Shown piece after piece: positions 1-13,244 of a stretch of 64,000 bases of DNA. The position numbers and the translations under genes were made by a program. Source of the DNA: Rutstroemia sp. NJR-2017a BVV2 (taxonomy: Eukaryota > Ascomycota > Leotiomycetes > Helotiales > Rutstroemiaceae); assembly GCA_002946415.1 (NCBI GenBank), contig NJPS01000008.1, positions 496,001 through 560,000 of the forward strand. The letters run 5' to 3'. Position 1 is the stretch's first letter; each line of letters starts with the position of its first letter. Below the pieces are notes generated by a model. The model saw only the letters and a list, made by a program, of their open reading frames with translations, ran no database searches and was not told the origin of the DNA.

Positions 1-3000
1 TGTGTGTTGGTCGAGTGACGTTGGGTGGGAGATGAGAGGGGAGGAGCCAGATTGGGAATTGGGAGTTGTGGATGGAGGTTTGTTTTTTTCTAAGACTTGT
101 AGTGATGGCTAGAAAGATATAGATAATACAATTCTGCTGAATGAGCGAAAGGGTAGGGCCCGAGGTAAGTGAATCCTTCCGCGCATTTCTTGTAGATGCT
201 GTGTCTGTATTGCATCACTCACTTCTCTGGTCCACGCATCGCGTTTCTCGAAAAAGCAAAGCAAAGCGCATGTTACATGTGATTTTGGCGCGGCGCTGAG
301 TACGGTCTTTGGTTTCTATAGGTTGGCTGAAGGGGAGGGGAGCAGTTGGTGAGACCGGGACAGGACTTGCATCATCGGATCACAGGCGGGCTAAGGGGAA
401 TTGCAATTGAAAGCAATGTGTGGGGGGGAATAAACTAGGTTGGGAATTTCCTGAGTTGAATGCTGGTGGGAAGTTACGGGAGTTCGGGAGGTTCACAGAG
501 AAGAAGACTGCGCATAATACATTTATAACAACCACCATAACATCCCACTACATGGGCTACGGGACAGAGCTCGATATACGGGCTGTGGCGCTTTTCTCTC
601 CGAGAAGATGAAAGGGTTGGGTGGAATATAGTATGCTCTGCGAGAACATTTGATGGATGAAGAGCAAGTTTGTGTCATGTAATACAGGTTTTGTAGAGGT
701 TATATCATGTCTAAAAGACTGGACTTATGTTTGGAATGGGTTGGTGGTTCATGAGTTGTTTAATATACCCTCGTGGTGGTTGGAATAGGATAGACTGGGC
801 AGAGATATGGAGATGGATTGGGGCGGTTGCTGGTATGATGTTTCTTGGATTTAACACATAGATGACGGAGTGTTTGTGGCAAGATGTTGGAATCGGCTGG
901 GTTGTGTCGCGTATTCAAGGCTCGGCAGTCCTTCGCTGTTGACGGTGGACTGCTGGCGGAGAGATTTTACGGGTTGGAAGAGGCACGCTTGAACTCGATC
1001 GTGTGGTTTGTCGCATGGTCCTCGATCTCGGAGCTCGCGGGTGCTTGAGGCGAGGGAGTGCTTGTGGGAGGAAGTGCGGTCATCTGGGTGAGACATCGGT
1101 ATGAGCGCATCGTAGGAAGATTCAGTGGTGGCGTCGTGCTTTGAATTTAAGGAGCATAAATTAAATCTAGGAAGTAGATTTCCCCCAGGGTTTTCCGGAG
1201 GTGGTTGTTAGCAAGCTGGTTATTATTAGTGAAGTAGACGACAATGTAACAGTCTACTACAGAAGCTTGACCACCCAGTAGGAGGTGGTTGATTGGTGAT
1301 ACGTTGTAGAAAAGTCTGCTCGATAGTTCCTTTGGATTGGTGGATATGCGTTGCAACGTTGACCAAGACTTGGAGGGAATGCTCGGCTCCCCCTTCATCG
1401 GCATTTTTTACAACTGAGGGGATTATCTTGTTGAGCATATAGCACCATCCATCTCTATTTAGCACCATCCATCTTCATATAGTACTCCATCTCATTATAA
1501 TTCGTAGTCTCGAGATGCCGTAAAGCACTCGCCGCCGCTGATGAAGGCAGTGCAAATGAGTTTTGCGGCGAGTTGAGGCGATTGCACACAACCGTGAGGA
1601 ATGACCGAGGCATGATTGTTGCATGATTGTTGCATTATCGAGGCATGTCGGTTCATATAGGGATTGTCGTTTTCTTCCTGATGACGGCCCGATGCTCATC
1701 GGAGATAAATGAGGAGGAGAGAAAGGAATAATGTCAACCCCGGCTGCAGCGACAAGGTAATGAAGCAATTTTATACATTCCTCTTCCACTTCCCACGAAA
1801 AATCTCAAACGTTCCTGAGACGGGTGACATCACATTGAGGAATCTGGACTCCTCGAAAATCGGTAGATGGGATTGTCTAGCACATGCAAACAACACACCC
1901 AAACCCAAGTTCACATAACATCATCCTCTCATCAGCGCTAAAAGAATGATTATGGGGAAATAAAGGCATGACTAATAACATTTTAGACTTCGGGGTTGCG
2001 CCAGAAACATCATGGAAATTATGTAGAATCCTGCGTTGCAATCCTTGTTCCCGCGAGGCAAACCCACAAGGCGGAGAAGGGTATTATATGATGTATGGGA
2101 AGGCCGGCAATGTTTCACTAGAGAAGTTTGGCTATCTTCCCTCGGTTTGATGCTTGTTTCGAACAGGCATTTGATTCCTTGCAATTTGGGCTTGTGGCTG
2201 AGCGAGCGTTGACCTGCCAAAAGTTTTGTGACTCCCCGCATTCGTTGTGGTGGAACGCGAAACGTGGGGGGTGCTACTGTTACAGACAGTGTGCTTTCTA
2301 ATTCAACTGCGAGCTTCCTAATTCGACGTGTAGCTTCCTAATTCATAGGGGAGTATAGACGGCAATGCCGACTGAATCTGAGTTGGGTGGTATAGAGACA
2401 TGCAGACGTGTAATGTCGAGATTTTAGCATTGCACCTTAGCCATTTTTCGGCTTTTGTTGTTTTACGGGCTGCACGGATGGGCGCGTCATGTACAGAAAA
2501 CCGTGTCAGACGCCTCCTTTCCAGAAAGAATCTGAGGATTTAGTGCTTAGCTCAGTCCTCCTCCGGTAGGATATAGCGATGAGAAGATCAATGGGATCGA
2601 CTTCCGGCTTGCCATGTGGTGGGTGGAGAAGAGACCCACCTCGATAGGCTTTCCGCAAGAGTACCATGCGCGCGGTTGATAAAGAGATTGAGATGAGTTT
2701 TTCGCAAAGTGTAAATCGTGCGAGAGCTATTGTGACAATGCAGCACGAGATTTTTGTGTGTCGAGCTCGCTGGTATCTTTACAGATATAAGATATTACTT
2801 CCCGGAAGCAGTTGACCGAGGACAAAAATAGATACAGGCTATTCCGAATTGAGCTCGCTTAGATGTGATCCGCAGGGGTTCTATTGGGATAATTTCATAT
2901 ATTTCACGTACTTTTGTTGTTCTTTGATTCCTAAAGAGTGGGATGACAGATGAAGGTCAGATTTGTGGTTACGTGTCGTAGTACAGAATGGACGGGATAA

Positions 3001-4369
3001 GGGATACCAACGCCGCTTATTGTTTGTTGCAGGAGCACAATTAAGCTTATTGTCACCACCGACACATCATTTGGACTAGAACCAGACCTTATAGTCCGCA
3101 GTGGATATCTGGGTTCCATGCCAAGAAGGCATTTTTTCGATAAGTACCACTGCACCGGATAGGCGCTTCAAACTCCTTCGGGTTGTTCAAAATCTGAAAC
3201 TGCCGCAACACAACGGGTTCAAAGGGATGGCCGCGGAATATGCGCGACGGATCTCGACCCAGATAATGAGGCTTTGTAGGCACTCGAGACAGGATTGCGG
3301 ATTTGGGAAGAGGACTCCATTGCAGGATAAGGCAAATGAAAGTCTATGCGGCAAACTCAGTTCGCAAATTGGTCCGAGGTATAAGGCATTTCAACGTGGC
3401 TAGTAATACAGATCAATTGAATGTGGGGATGAATATGATTTCTGGTTGCAGTTACCATTCTGCTGCTCGTCAAGTAATACGGCCTAATAGAGATCCACCT
3501 CTCCTGCCAAGAGCTTCAGATACCAGAGGTGATTGGCGGAGCTAAGAAGCTAGTCTGAATGTGACAGTATAGCCCGGAAAAATGGACCGATTTCAACGTT
3601 TGGAAATTGAATTTTGGCGGCTGCAGGACAAGTAGTCAGATACTTGCAGGCTTGTAGCTCGGAGGTGTGATGTCAAGGCCAGATCAACTTTCTGCCATTC
3701 AAGCTCTCCGCTAATATCTCGCTCCTGGCTTGCCCACTCGCTGACTCCCCTAAACGTCGATGTTATTCTCTCTTTCGCGGAGTGCACGTCGGAGATTTTC
3801 CTATACGTAAAAATATCCGACCTATTCTTGATTCAATCGTCCCTATAGATATGAATTAGTCATCTTGGCCGTCATTGGCCAGATCGTTTCGCCCATCGTT
3901 GCTTCTGTGGACTACTCCATGGGCGTCAAGTCGGGGCTCGGACTAGGTCGCATGCGCCTACATGGAACCAGTACGCAGCCACCCTAGCAGTTTGATACTA
4001 GTATCTTGCTTCTTCCATCAAGCGAATCCAGATTTGCCCTGCAGTTGCTTCGCCTACTGGGCCATGTAACATGGTCAGTTATTCATTCCACAACCTATGG
4101 AGATCAAGCTGCTCGACTTGATCCTCCAAATCTGGTTGTAAAGTCTGGAGTATATGACCTGGTACCGGTCATCTGCCGGATTCCTCATCAAGATCTCAAA
4201 CCATTCATACACGACGACTCCAGAGTTCAACACCAGTGACTGACACGGCCTTTCACAAACTTACTAAACGGAATAATTATTAGTCTTGCTTTGTCTTGTC
4301 GGCCCATCTACGTAAGGCTTCCGAAGCATTACGAGTGCACAATAACCTTACCTGGCCAGAGTTGTCTTT
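1..4369. other. Intergenic / no supported gene
   Basis: No open frame here carries a recognisable domain, a credible splice pattern or a signal peptide; frames are short and overlap on both strands. Small local repeats are present: three spaced copies of a short AGCTTCCTAATTC-like word at about 2290-2345, and short duplications at 1436-1495 and 1610-1640. The last 400 bases hold the promoter of the downstream zinc-cluster gene, with no clear TATA box. Confidence 0.5.
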
Positions 4370-6533
4370 ATGTCAAAAATGAACGACTCGACCACAAATT
4401 CTAGCATAAAGAAAGAGGCACCCAAACGGACTCGAGCATTCAGCACAAGAGCCAAGACAGGATGCAAGACTTGCAAGTAAGTGTACTTCAATACGCCCTC
4501 GCAGCTCGTTGTCGGCAGGTTTCCGAAGGTCAGGTCAAAGTGATATGTCATATTTCTATCAGACTTATGTCAAGCCTTCGGTATTGCCTCTGCAACTTGA
4601 TTTCACAACGGCTCCTCATCAATACTGGCAGTCTTCTAAGACAGTGTGTCGAAGAATACTATTACCTGTCTATGCATTCTTCTTTCATTCTATCAAAGAA
4701 CAACAGTGCAGTTGGACCTCTTGGCTAACAAGTTATGTAGGGTTCGCCATGTCAAGTGCGATGAGGGCAGACCCGGATGTCGTAAATGCGCTCAAACTGG
4801 GCGGAAGTGTGATGGTTATGCGCATTGTACCCCAAGCACAGCTAGCAAGTCAAGCGCCAATTCGTCGACTCCGAGTCCCAGATCTTTCAAAGACGTGAGA
4901 TATCAATTAGTCCAAAGCGTTCCAGATTTCTTATCGCCTTCTCTATTCACAAGCGAGCAAGAGCGGTACTCATTCCATTTCTTCCATACTATCACTGCAC
5001 CGCAGCTGGAAGGTTGCTTTAGATCTGGATTTTGGAGTCGATCCGTCTTACAGGCATCGCATCGGGAAGCTTCTGTAAGATATGCTGCGATTGCTCTAGG
5101 GGCAATGCACGAGAGGTTCGGATTGGAGGATGGGTTTATCGCCAGTGTCGAGGAAGATACAGAAGAGAATTCTTTCGCACTACGTCAGTATGTGAAAGCT
5201 ATAAATTGTCTGGTACAGCCAAGCATGTGTGTAGCTGGACGACATACAAGACGATCAGCAAATGTGGCGTTGATGACATGCGTACTGTTTATTTGTTTCG
5301 AGGTTTGTCGCTCCTGAGTTGTCTCGATTATCTTTTCTTTTGGGCGTATGTTAACGAATGAATAAGACATTACGAGGCCATCATGATGCCGCTCTCGCAC
5401 ATATTGATGGGGGGATCAGAATCTTGTCGGAGATGCAAACTACCCAAGACGGAACCACAGGTCCTTCCAATATTCCAGCAGATTCCTCGTCCATAGAGTC
5501 AATTCCAGTATCCACCTTTCGAATGATATTCAGTCGAGTCGATATTCAAGCATCCGTGCTTACATCTAGGGCTAGAATAATCGACGGCCACGAATCCAGC
5601 CCACACCCAAGTCCGATTCCTGACACATTCAACAGTCTTGAGGAGGCACGCGAGTCTTTAGAATCTGTTTGGACATGCAGCGCAAGAAATCTTCTATCCT
5701 GCTCTATGTACAATGGAGTGCCACTACCCCTCACAACAAATTCCGAGACTGCGACGCTTGTATCGACTCGGCTGGAGTTTTGGAACACATCTTTTGAGCT
5801 GTATTTGAGGACAACTTATGGCAAACGGGGACTGGAGAAGGCCAAAGCTATCGATAAGATGGCTATCAATGTGCTACGCATCCAGAGCTTGGTGACTGAA
5901 GTACTCTTCTCGGCTTCTAGGGCGACTCAACAACCAGATGAAACGTCGTGGGATGTTTTCAGATTTGAGTACGATGCCATAACTAACTGGGCTGCGGAGA
6001 TTCTTTATGCAACTTCGGAAACTCAGGGAGAAAGAACTCCATCAACATTCACGCTTGATAATGGTATCATTCAGCCACTGTTCTTCGTCGCCACTAAATG
6101 TCGCTACAGGCGAACACGAAGCAGGGCAATTGCGCTTCTAAAGAACGCTAACCGACAAGAAGGCTTATGGAGTAGTGCTCTGACTGCAAGAGTAGCGGAG
6201 AGAGTCCGGGATATTGAAGAGTATGGCTTGGCCGAGGAGCAAGAACTTGTACCGGATACAAACCGAGTTCAGAGCTTGAATATGAGATTTGAGTTTGAGG
6301 GTCCTGAAGGACGACGTGCTTGGCTGGGGTATTCTCATAGACGGAACTCCCTCATGTATGAGATGGGGGAATGGATATCGATATATAACACAGAGGCGTC
6401 GCCATTGGATATGAGGAGAAGCATGAGCGCACCGTCGATGTATGGCGACGATAGGTCATGGTATGGAGGTTCGGAGAGAGCGCAATCATGCGAAAGCAAC
6501 CAAGAGTTCGCTGCAAACAACGAGGAATTTTAG
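4370..6533 (+). CDS. Zn2Cys6 fungal transcription factor
   Basis: Predicted nuclear DNA-binding regulator of 611 residues, from exons 4370-4476, 4741-5302 and 5367-6533. The N-terminal binuclear zinc cluster spans intron 1 and reads C-x2-C-x6-C-x6-C-x2-C-x6-C, ending KCDGY, the classic Gal4-type spacing. Intron 1 is unusually long (264 nt) and splits the codon after TCK; intron 2 (64 nt, donor GTTTGT) joins CFE to TLRGHHDAAL, a conserved part of the middle homology region. The remainder is helical and matches the fungal regulators that have a zinc cluster plus a short transcription-factor region. Two in-frame ATGs (4370, 4379) are possible starts. No biosynthetic gene adjoins it, so the target pathway is unknown. 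The long first intron is the least certain part of the model. Confidence 0.85.
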
Positions 6534-8261
6534 TTGAGAGGGTATAATGATATGGGAAAAGTTCAGGTTTCGCTTCTTCAGTAGCCATTTATACTGGTCT
6601 CCAGCCGGGGACCAAGGCTGTTAGACATGTTTTAATACTTCATACTATGACTAGAGATTTAGATCTATGTAGGAGTAGAATCTCATTCAACAATGATTAG
6701 ACTCATTGAACAGCCTTTAAGGTCTTCTATATCTCCTAGAGTGACCATATACTCAATCGCGCCCCATGAGACCGTGAGTTCTGGAGACGGGCAGTTCAAT
6801 CGTGTCTGAAGGTATGGACGTGCGAGCGAATCGGTGTGCATGCGGACTCCGATGTAGCCGCTGCTTGGCCAAAATAGGTGAATGGGTAACCATGACGATG
6901 CATTTACGCGGCACGGTTAAGGCAGCCGAGTTTGGCCGCACCATACGTCCGTCTATGCAGATTCTAGGTATCATCAGCACGGCAGCTATCGTAAGACGGC
7001 GGGAATCTTATCCCGGTATGCTGACAGTACAGTTTGAGCAACGAGAGCGATGCATATGCTTGAGCAGCATGGTGGATGATTTAACAGGGGAGAGACAAAG
7101 GGAGAGACAAAAGGTGAAACGATGTAAAAGTACTCATTCGGCGTAGCAAACATATCAGGGATCATGATATCTAGAATAATTATCAATGTTTCTCGTCGCC
7201 AATTACTCAAAGTCCAATAATTAGTGTCATTTCGTGGGTTACACCCAAAACAGCTTAGCTCTGATAGCACGTGGGTGGTTGTGATTATATAAGCAAAGGT
7301 TGTTGCAACTCCAACATCATTCTACGATTTTCTTCCTCTTGTTGTGTACCAATAAAATCCTTCCTCAACGTCCTTCACAAACAGGAACAGAAGTACCGGC
7401 CAGAGAACTAACAGCAAAAGATTGACTGATCACGCGGTAGGATGAATGACATCAGCCACGCGGTTCTCATAGTGCTGTAATCCTACACGAAGCAAACAAA
7501 CCCTTTTATCGACCTCCACGCCACAACTTGGCCAACATGTTCCGAATATGTTACGAAATCACCAACACATATGTAGTTCTTAATCTCCTTTCTTTGTTCT
7601 CTCATTTACTATCGCGATTTAACTCATCTCTGATTCTGTTTCTGTGAGCAAGTGCCATAAGTCCAGTCAAAGAACGTTATCGTCTCGAACAAAGACACCT
7701 GATTTTATGAGCCCGCAATTCAGTGGCAGGACAGGAAGAGTAAGGTGATTTTAACATCTGCTAATGGAATGAGATATTTATGAAGAAGTTCTTCCGCGTG
7801 GGCTTTTTCTCTCTCAATCGTTCTTCCTGTTTCACCTGCTTCTTTCTCTTATTTCCCTCTTCTCTAGTTTAGCTACTGGACTTCACCATTCTTGCGACTT
7901 CGGAATCGGCTGTCTGCGCGAATATAGTCTGTTGATATTAGGCGTGTAAATCCCATTATTTCCTTATCGGGGCAGCGTGGCCAGATTCTGGGATCGATCT
8001 GACATCAAACAACCTGTGTTCTAACATTCAAGACTGCCCGAATTGCAACCTACTATTCAAAGCGTTCCGTTCGATTTGGCTACCATTATACATGTACACG
8101 AGCAGCCTTTCGGAGTTTAACTTTTCACAGACAAAGAAATGTGTAAACACTATTTTCGACTTTGACCGTGTATCCCCCCATCGACACCTACAAGTCATTG
8201 ATCAATTCTTTTGAGCATCAACTGATCAGACCACACCAACCACTAGCATCGATCATTGACG
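6534..8261. other. Intergenic region
   Basis: Between the zinc-cluster gene and the next gene I see only short unsupported frames. The last 300 bases are pyrimidine-rich, as expected for a fungal promoter and 5' leader. Confidence 0.5.
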
Positions 8262-9845
8262 ATGGAACATCGCAGTATGGACAACCGACCTCAGCTTTTG
8301 ACGATACCAAGCTATCCTTCCATGCTCAAGTATAGCTCTCCACACAGCTCACCACTCTCACCTCTGACCCCCCCTCCTCGACTTCATCTCCGAACTCTTC
8401 TACCAAGTCCACCTATCTCGCCACGCCTGGCCAAACCGCCGCCTCCGGTACCATATCCTTGGATTTGGCGTTGCCACATATGTCATTCCGTGTATCAACT
8501 CGGCGTCACACGCCGCTGTCGTAAGCCCTCCCATATAAGCCATCTATCTATCCCTGTCATTGAAAGACATCCCTTTCATTGAAGAATAACACACTAACAT
8601 ACCCCCACCCCCACAGTTGAAGACGGGCATTACTTCTGCTCTCTCCCCACTCCACCCGCCACTCCAATGTCGCCCTCTCCACTGACACCCACCCCACCTT
8701 CCCCTAACACCCACCCCTCCCCCAGCCCCCCCAAGAAAAAGCGCCGCCGCAAGCCCCCCCGCGGCTGCCGCGCAGAATTCGACTACTCCGGCTGGGAAAC
8801 CTACAACCTCTGGCGCCGCGAAACCTCCCTCCTCAACTCCCAACACCACAAACAACCGCCCCGCACCCCGTACCTCAAAACCGCCAAAGACTGCTACCGC
8901 GACTGCGACTTCCCATCCGAATGCCAAACCATCCCCGCCACCAGCCCCGAGAGCATCCTCAGCCCCAAACGCAAATCCGATCCCGAACTGATGTTCCCTC
9001 TCTCCCCCAGCGAAATCCTCCGCTTGGAAGCAGAAGCCGCCTCGGAAAAAGAAAATGAGCAGCTTCTCTTTGACATCGCGGCTACCACTCCCCCTTGCAT
9101 CGGCTCCACGCATCACGCGCACGGCACCGGCACCGGCGTCGGCGTGCCGCAGACGGGGCGCGAGAGACGGCGCAGTCTGGAGGCAGAGAAGCGTGGGGTG
9201 GAGGACGAGGCGCTTTTTGTTATTAGCCCTATCACCGCACTCGTAGATCCCGACGTCGCGATCACGCTCAACGGATGGGATTTCAACACAAGTTTAGTCG
9301 AAGGCCGGGAGCCGAATTTCAAACTGGCGGCGAGCCGCTCGGAGGGGAATTTGATGCAATTGAAAGGGAGCGGCAAGGGGAAGCAGCGGGAAGTAGAAAT
9401 CAGTCTCCCTTCTTCTTCTTCCGGAAAATCATCATTACCAGCACGCGAAGAAACAGAAGAAGACGAAGAGCTCATCGTGCGGGAGTTCATCCGCGTGAAG
9501 AAGAAGAAAAGTATAGCGAAGATCGAACAATTGACGGGTCTTAAGATGAGCGAGGTGCAGTATGGGAAGATGGTGGGGGAGGAGGTGGCGATGGAGTTTG
9601 ATACGTTGGCGGTGGGGGGTGGTGGGACTGCGGGGGGGAGTGGGAGGGGGGGTAGGAGGGGGGGTAGGAGGGGGGGCGTAGAGTTGGATAGTCCGCCGAG
9701 TAGTCCGTTGAAGATGTTTTATACGGTGGAGGATAGTGATACGGAGAGTGGGAGTGAGGGGGAGGATGAAGGAGGGTATGGGGGGTATGAAGAGGAGGGG
9801 GATGATAAGTTGACGTGGGATGAGGTTAGGTATGGGGTGAGATGA
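8262..9845 (+). CDS. Conserved fungal Cys/His protein, function unknown
   Basis: A 495-residue protein from exons 8262-8520 and 8617-9845; the 96-nt intron joins VTRRC to LEDGHYFC. The first part is Pro/Ser-rich. Residues of roughly 70-95 hold CHICHSVYQL, then a Cys, then CLEDGHYFC, a likely zinc-binding knuckle seen in conserved fungal proteins of unknown role. A basic patch (KKKRRRKPPRGC) and FDYSGWETYNLWRRE follow, and the C terminus is rich in Gly and then Asp/Glu. The basic patch could be a nuclear signal. The first ATG after the in-frame upstream region is at 8262. Codon use is odd: the coding strand is extremely C-rich up to about 9.1 kb and extremely G-rich afterwards. Confidence 0.75.
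9611..9677 (+). repeat. G-run tract with quadruplex potential
   Basis: Within the coding strand of the preceding gene there are many runs of three to seven G separated by one to four bases, including a near-perfect repeat of GTAGGAGGGGG. It encodes Gly/Arg repeats (GGRRGGRRGG). Such spacing can form G-quadruplexes in DNA or in the mRNA; this is inference from sequence only. Confidence 0.6.
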
Positions 9846-10501
9846 GGTGGGGATGAGGTTGGAGTATTAGGATTGCTTAAAAAATATGGAATGCTCTATT
9901 TTGTTTGTATGTATGCGAACATGTTTGTGATTCGTTCAAGCTTGGACGGGATCGCACGGATGTTCGGGCATGGGACGAAGTGCGTGCAAGCGACATCGTC
10001 GAGTGTATAGGTAGCAGGCAGTTGGCGCGAACATTCAACGTGGATTGTATTGTAGGAAAGCTTGGGGCTTCCCGATATCCAATGACAAGCAATGTAGTAC
10101 CAGTATCACTCTCGTGATTAGCAATATCACACAATATATTCATGTCACAACATCCACGCTAGACCGAATACTGCCGCAGCTAACGAAAAACCTAGTTCAT
10201 TCAAAGAGTCGATAATAGTACAGTTACCCCGTCACTCAACATCTCTGTCCCCCCACCGCACCTCAGCAGATCCGTACTGTGCATAGGTCGTGGCTTCAGT
10301 CTCAAAGGATTGGTCCACATGTTTTAATCCTATCATCATAACCCTTCCATGACGAACGATCCAGTGTAAAAAACCAAAGCTAAAAAAAAGGTGATAGATC
10401 CCACTGACACCTCCAAACTCAACCCGGAGAAGGAATAATTAAGGAAAATCAAAAGAGCGGCGTGAAATTTTGGTCATAGTAGTCGAGTCCTTTGCCCGAA
10501 A
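9846..10501. other. Convergent 3' intergenic region
   Basis: This lies between the 3' end of the Cys/His gene and the 3' end of the H2A.Z gene, so it should contain both terminators. No further gene is supported. Confidence 0.5.
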
Positions 10502-11385
10502 TTATGCCTCGATAGCCTTTTTCTTCTTCTGTTCGACCTTCAAGAGCAGCGCGCGGTTGATATGTGGTAGAACACCTCCGAATGCAATGGTCGCGCGAAT
10601 AAGGGTATCGAGTTCTTCGTCACCGCGGATGGCGAGTTGTAGATGGCGGGGTGTGATACGCTTGACTTTGAGATCCTTGGCAGCGTTCTGTATTTTGTTA
10701 GCTCGGAAAATCTGGAGCGGCGCATTGTGCGTATGACTCACTCCTGCAAGCTCAAGCACTTCAGCAGTAAGATACTCGAGGACTGCTGTAACGTATACGG
10801 CTGCCTTGGCTCCCACGCGCATCTTGTTCTGTGTATTGTTCTTCAAGAAACGCTTGACACGACCGCAAGGAAACTGCAAGAGAATCGCATTAGTATACTG
10901 CAAGATCCACCATGGTTCCAAGTCCGCGCAACCCGAATCCATGAAACAAACCGGCCTCAATCATTGCCCCAAATATGTGAAAATTTGCCTCGCGTAAATG
11001 TATCTCGCATTTGTTGATGTACCCGGCGCGTCGGAAGAGTTCCGCTCGAAAGATCCAGTTCGGAGGGGTTGATGGCTGTAAAGTTTATCGAGGAATCGAA
11101 GAATGTCTCGCCGTGCTCAAGATGTTTTGTTGATATCCTCCTCGATTCGAAAATTTGACGCGACTTGGTGGGGTGTTGATGCAGTGAAAATCGTCATCGT
11201 CGAGCTTTTCCAGTCCGAAAAAATGGTCTGCGAAGATGCAGAACCGTGGTAGAAAAGTAAAACTGCGCAATACTAACCTGGAGACCAGCTTTGCTAGAAT
11301 GACTTTGTTGTTTTTTGTTTCCCTCTGCGCCAACCTTGCCTCCCGAGGACTTTCCACCCGAAGATTTTCCTTTTCCGCCAGCCAT
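10502..11385 (-). CDS. Histone variant H2A.Z
   Basis: A 141-residue H2A.Z, the H2A variant deposited by SWR1-type remodellers at promoter nucleosomes. Exons are 11278-11385, 10742-10873 and 10502-10687; all junctions are in phase and the protein is complete. The N-terminal tail is Lys/Gly/Ser-rich ([12 protein letters not shown]). The histone fold contains [37 protein letters not shown], the H2A.Z-type core [20 protein letters not shown] and the docking region [17 protein letters not shown]. The C terminus is short (KKKKAIEA), without the SQ motif of canonical or H2A.X histones. Intron 1 is long for this window (404 nt); intron 2 is 54 nt. The fungal gene is usually called htz1 or hH2Az. Confidence 0.97.
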
Positions 11386-13244
11386 TGCAAAGTATTCAAG
11401 GTAAGGGTAGAGGAGCAATAAGTTTGATAGTAAAGATGAAGAATGCGATGTTTTGTGGATGACGGATTATGTTGATGTTTGGTAGAAAGAAGGCGCGTTG
11501 ATTTGCGAAAGATACAGTAAGGTAAGGTAACGGGAGGGTAAGGTAAGGTAAGGCATGTACCTATGCTTCTTTCTTTGCTTGCTGGCAATTCTCGACTGTG
11601 ACTGGTGGTCCAAGCGAGGCTTGTGCGAATCTGGAGTATGAGGAATTGATAGAAGGAGGGAGGAGAGTGGAAAAGCACCGCCAACGCCTTGTTTGGTGGC
11701 ATGAAAACTTACTCATGTGAGAGAGGATATCGTAGCTATCCCATATACCGGCACAGAAGAGGAGCAAAGGTGGTGACGGAGGAGGTTTACCTTGTCATCA
11801 GCAACTCCAGGAGGGTCGCTCACAGCCATATGAGAGCTCACTTTCGCCATGTGACGGTTACTTTCACACCAGCCACACGGTAATGATGAGAGAGGCATCC
11901 TTGAGCCCACAAGATATAGGACAAGCGAAAGGAGAGTAGAACGAGAGTTGTTAGATATTGCTGCCGCGCTGATGAATTGATGTTTGTCGTTGGATCGGAG
12001 CGTTTGAAGAAGAGATGCTGCTAGTATTGACACCTAAGGATGCCAGGCTTCCATTTTTTGGGGTAAGGCTGCAGATTAGCGCACGGACCACCGCCCAAGA
12101 ATGTGGCATGAACATGAATATCAGTCAATGCTTTGAATCCATGTCTCATCCTATCATCATCATCACCAATGAGCGAAGGGACATCTTTATGTGGATAGAA
12201 ACCTCATCATTTGATCATTGGTTGATTGTCATTGGTCAACTAGGGTTGCATTACGGATGAATACTGAACAGTGTCACCGATTGTAGACCCAGTGATTCGG
12301 AGATTAGCCAAATCTTTGATGAAGGAGTAAAGCTGGCCGGCTCGGGGCAGGAAACGTACCTCACATAATGTCGACGTTTTTCAATTCTATTCTCTCATCC
12401 AGCCGGTGCTGTCAAAGTCCATATGCAAGAGAAGGCTGCGGCCTCAATTACCAGGAGAATGGTTCTGCTCTTTCAACTCTATATTAGCTACAGCCCTACT
12501 CGTTTTCTTGTTCTCTGTACTTCAGCTTGAGTAATCGGACTTGGAAGTGTATCTTCACTCGGCTGAGACTCTGAGAGTGCTCATCTTCGCGACGAGGATA
12601 GTCTAGATAGAGTGTGATCTAAAAAATGGCTGAAGCCGTAGGTAACATTTACACATTCGGATCTCGACAGAGCTCATTTATTGATAGTCAATTTGGTGCC
12701 ATTTTTGGTACGATATACATACTGTGCCAATCAAAAGTTCGCCTCGTCGTTATTCACATATATTTTACGCATATCTCACAGTCACTGCACTCATTGTCTC
12801 TAACCCTCTCACATCTAGGTCTCAACCAGATTTTCTTACCTGCATAAAATCCGTAGGAAGCAGACATTGATTAGGGTACAACGACGACTACTCATCATGT
12901 ATTCCACCAATTTATTGTTGGTTATGATCGACGTGACCGTATCAAGAAGCCGTCTACCAAGTGCTGGAATGGTTGACTTCGAGTACTGGAAGATGTTGCT
13001 CTTCCAAAACACACAGGTTTAAGTCAAGTAAGATGCTAGTGTGATGAAGAAAGAGTACGATCAAAACCCAAGTGAATAATACAAGAAGTAAAGTAAGTTT
13101 TCCCTCAGCGCCGCCACCACGCGCTTTATCTTCAATACCCTAAGCAGCGGAGATTCCGTTGATATCACAGATGTGTCCTTTCTGATCAGTGCTCCTGTCG
13201 GAGGCGTCGCTGGATAGACCTATTGAGAAGTTCTCTCGTCTCCT
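11386..13244. other. Intergenic region upstream of H2A.Z
   Basis: Holds the H2A.Z promoter and about 1.2 kb with only short unsupported frames. A pentamer repeat near 11.5 kb is listed separately. No TATA box was convincing. Confidence 0.45.
11517..11554. repeat. TAAGG pentamer repeat upstream of H2A.Z
   Basis: About seven copies of TAAGG with one interruption (CGGGAGG). It lies some 130-170 bases upstream of the H2A.Z ATG, so within the promoter or leader. A role is not shown by sequence. Confidence 0.75.

Noticed and set aside
3830..4240. Frame with YELVILAVIGQIVSPIVASV resembling a membrane segment
   Set aside because: The stretch is short, is followed by stops in the same frame, and has no splice sites linking it to more coding sequence.
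8544..9122. 192-residue minus-strand frame rich in Gly/Ala/Phe
   Set aside because: It is the antisense of a spliced plus-strand gene; the open frame comes from the extreme C-richness of the coding strand.
10643..11017. Plus-strand frame across the H2A.Z locus
   Set aside because: It is antisense to the histone exons, whose identity is certain.
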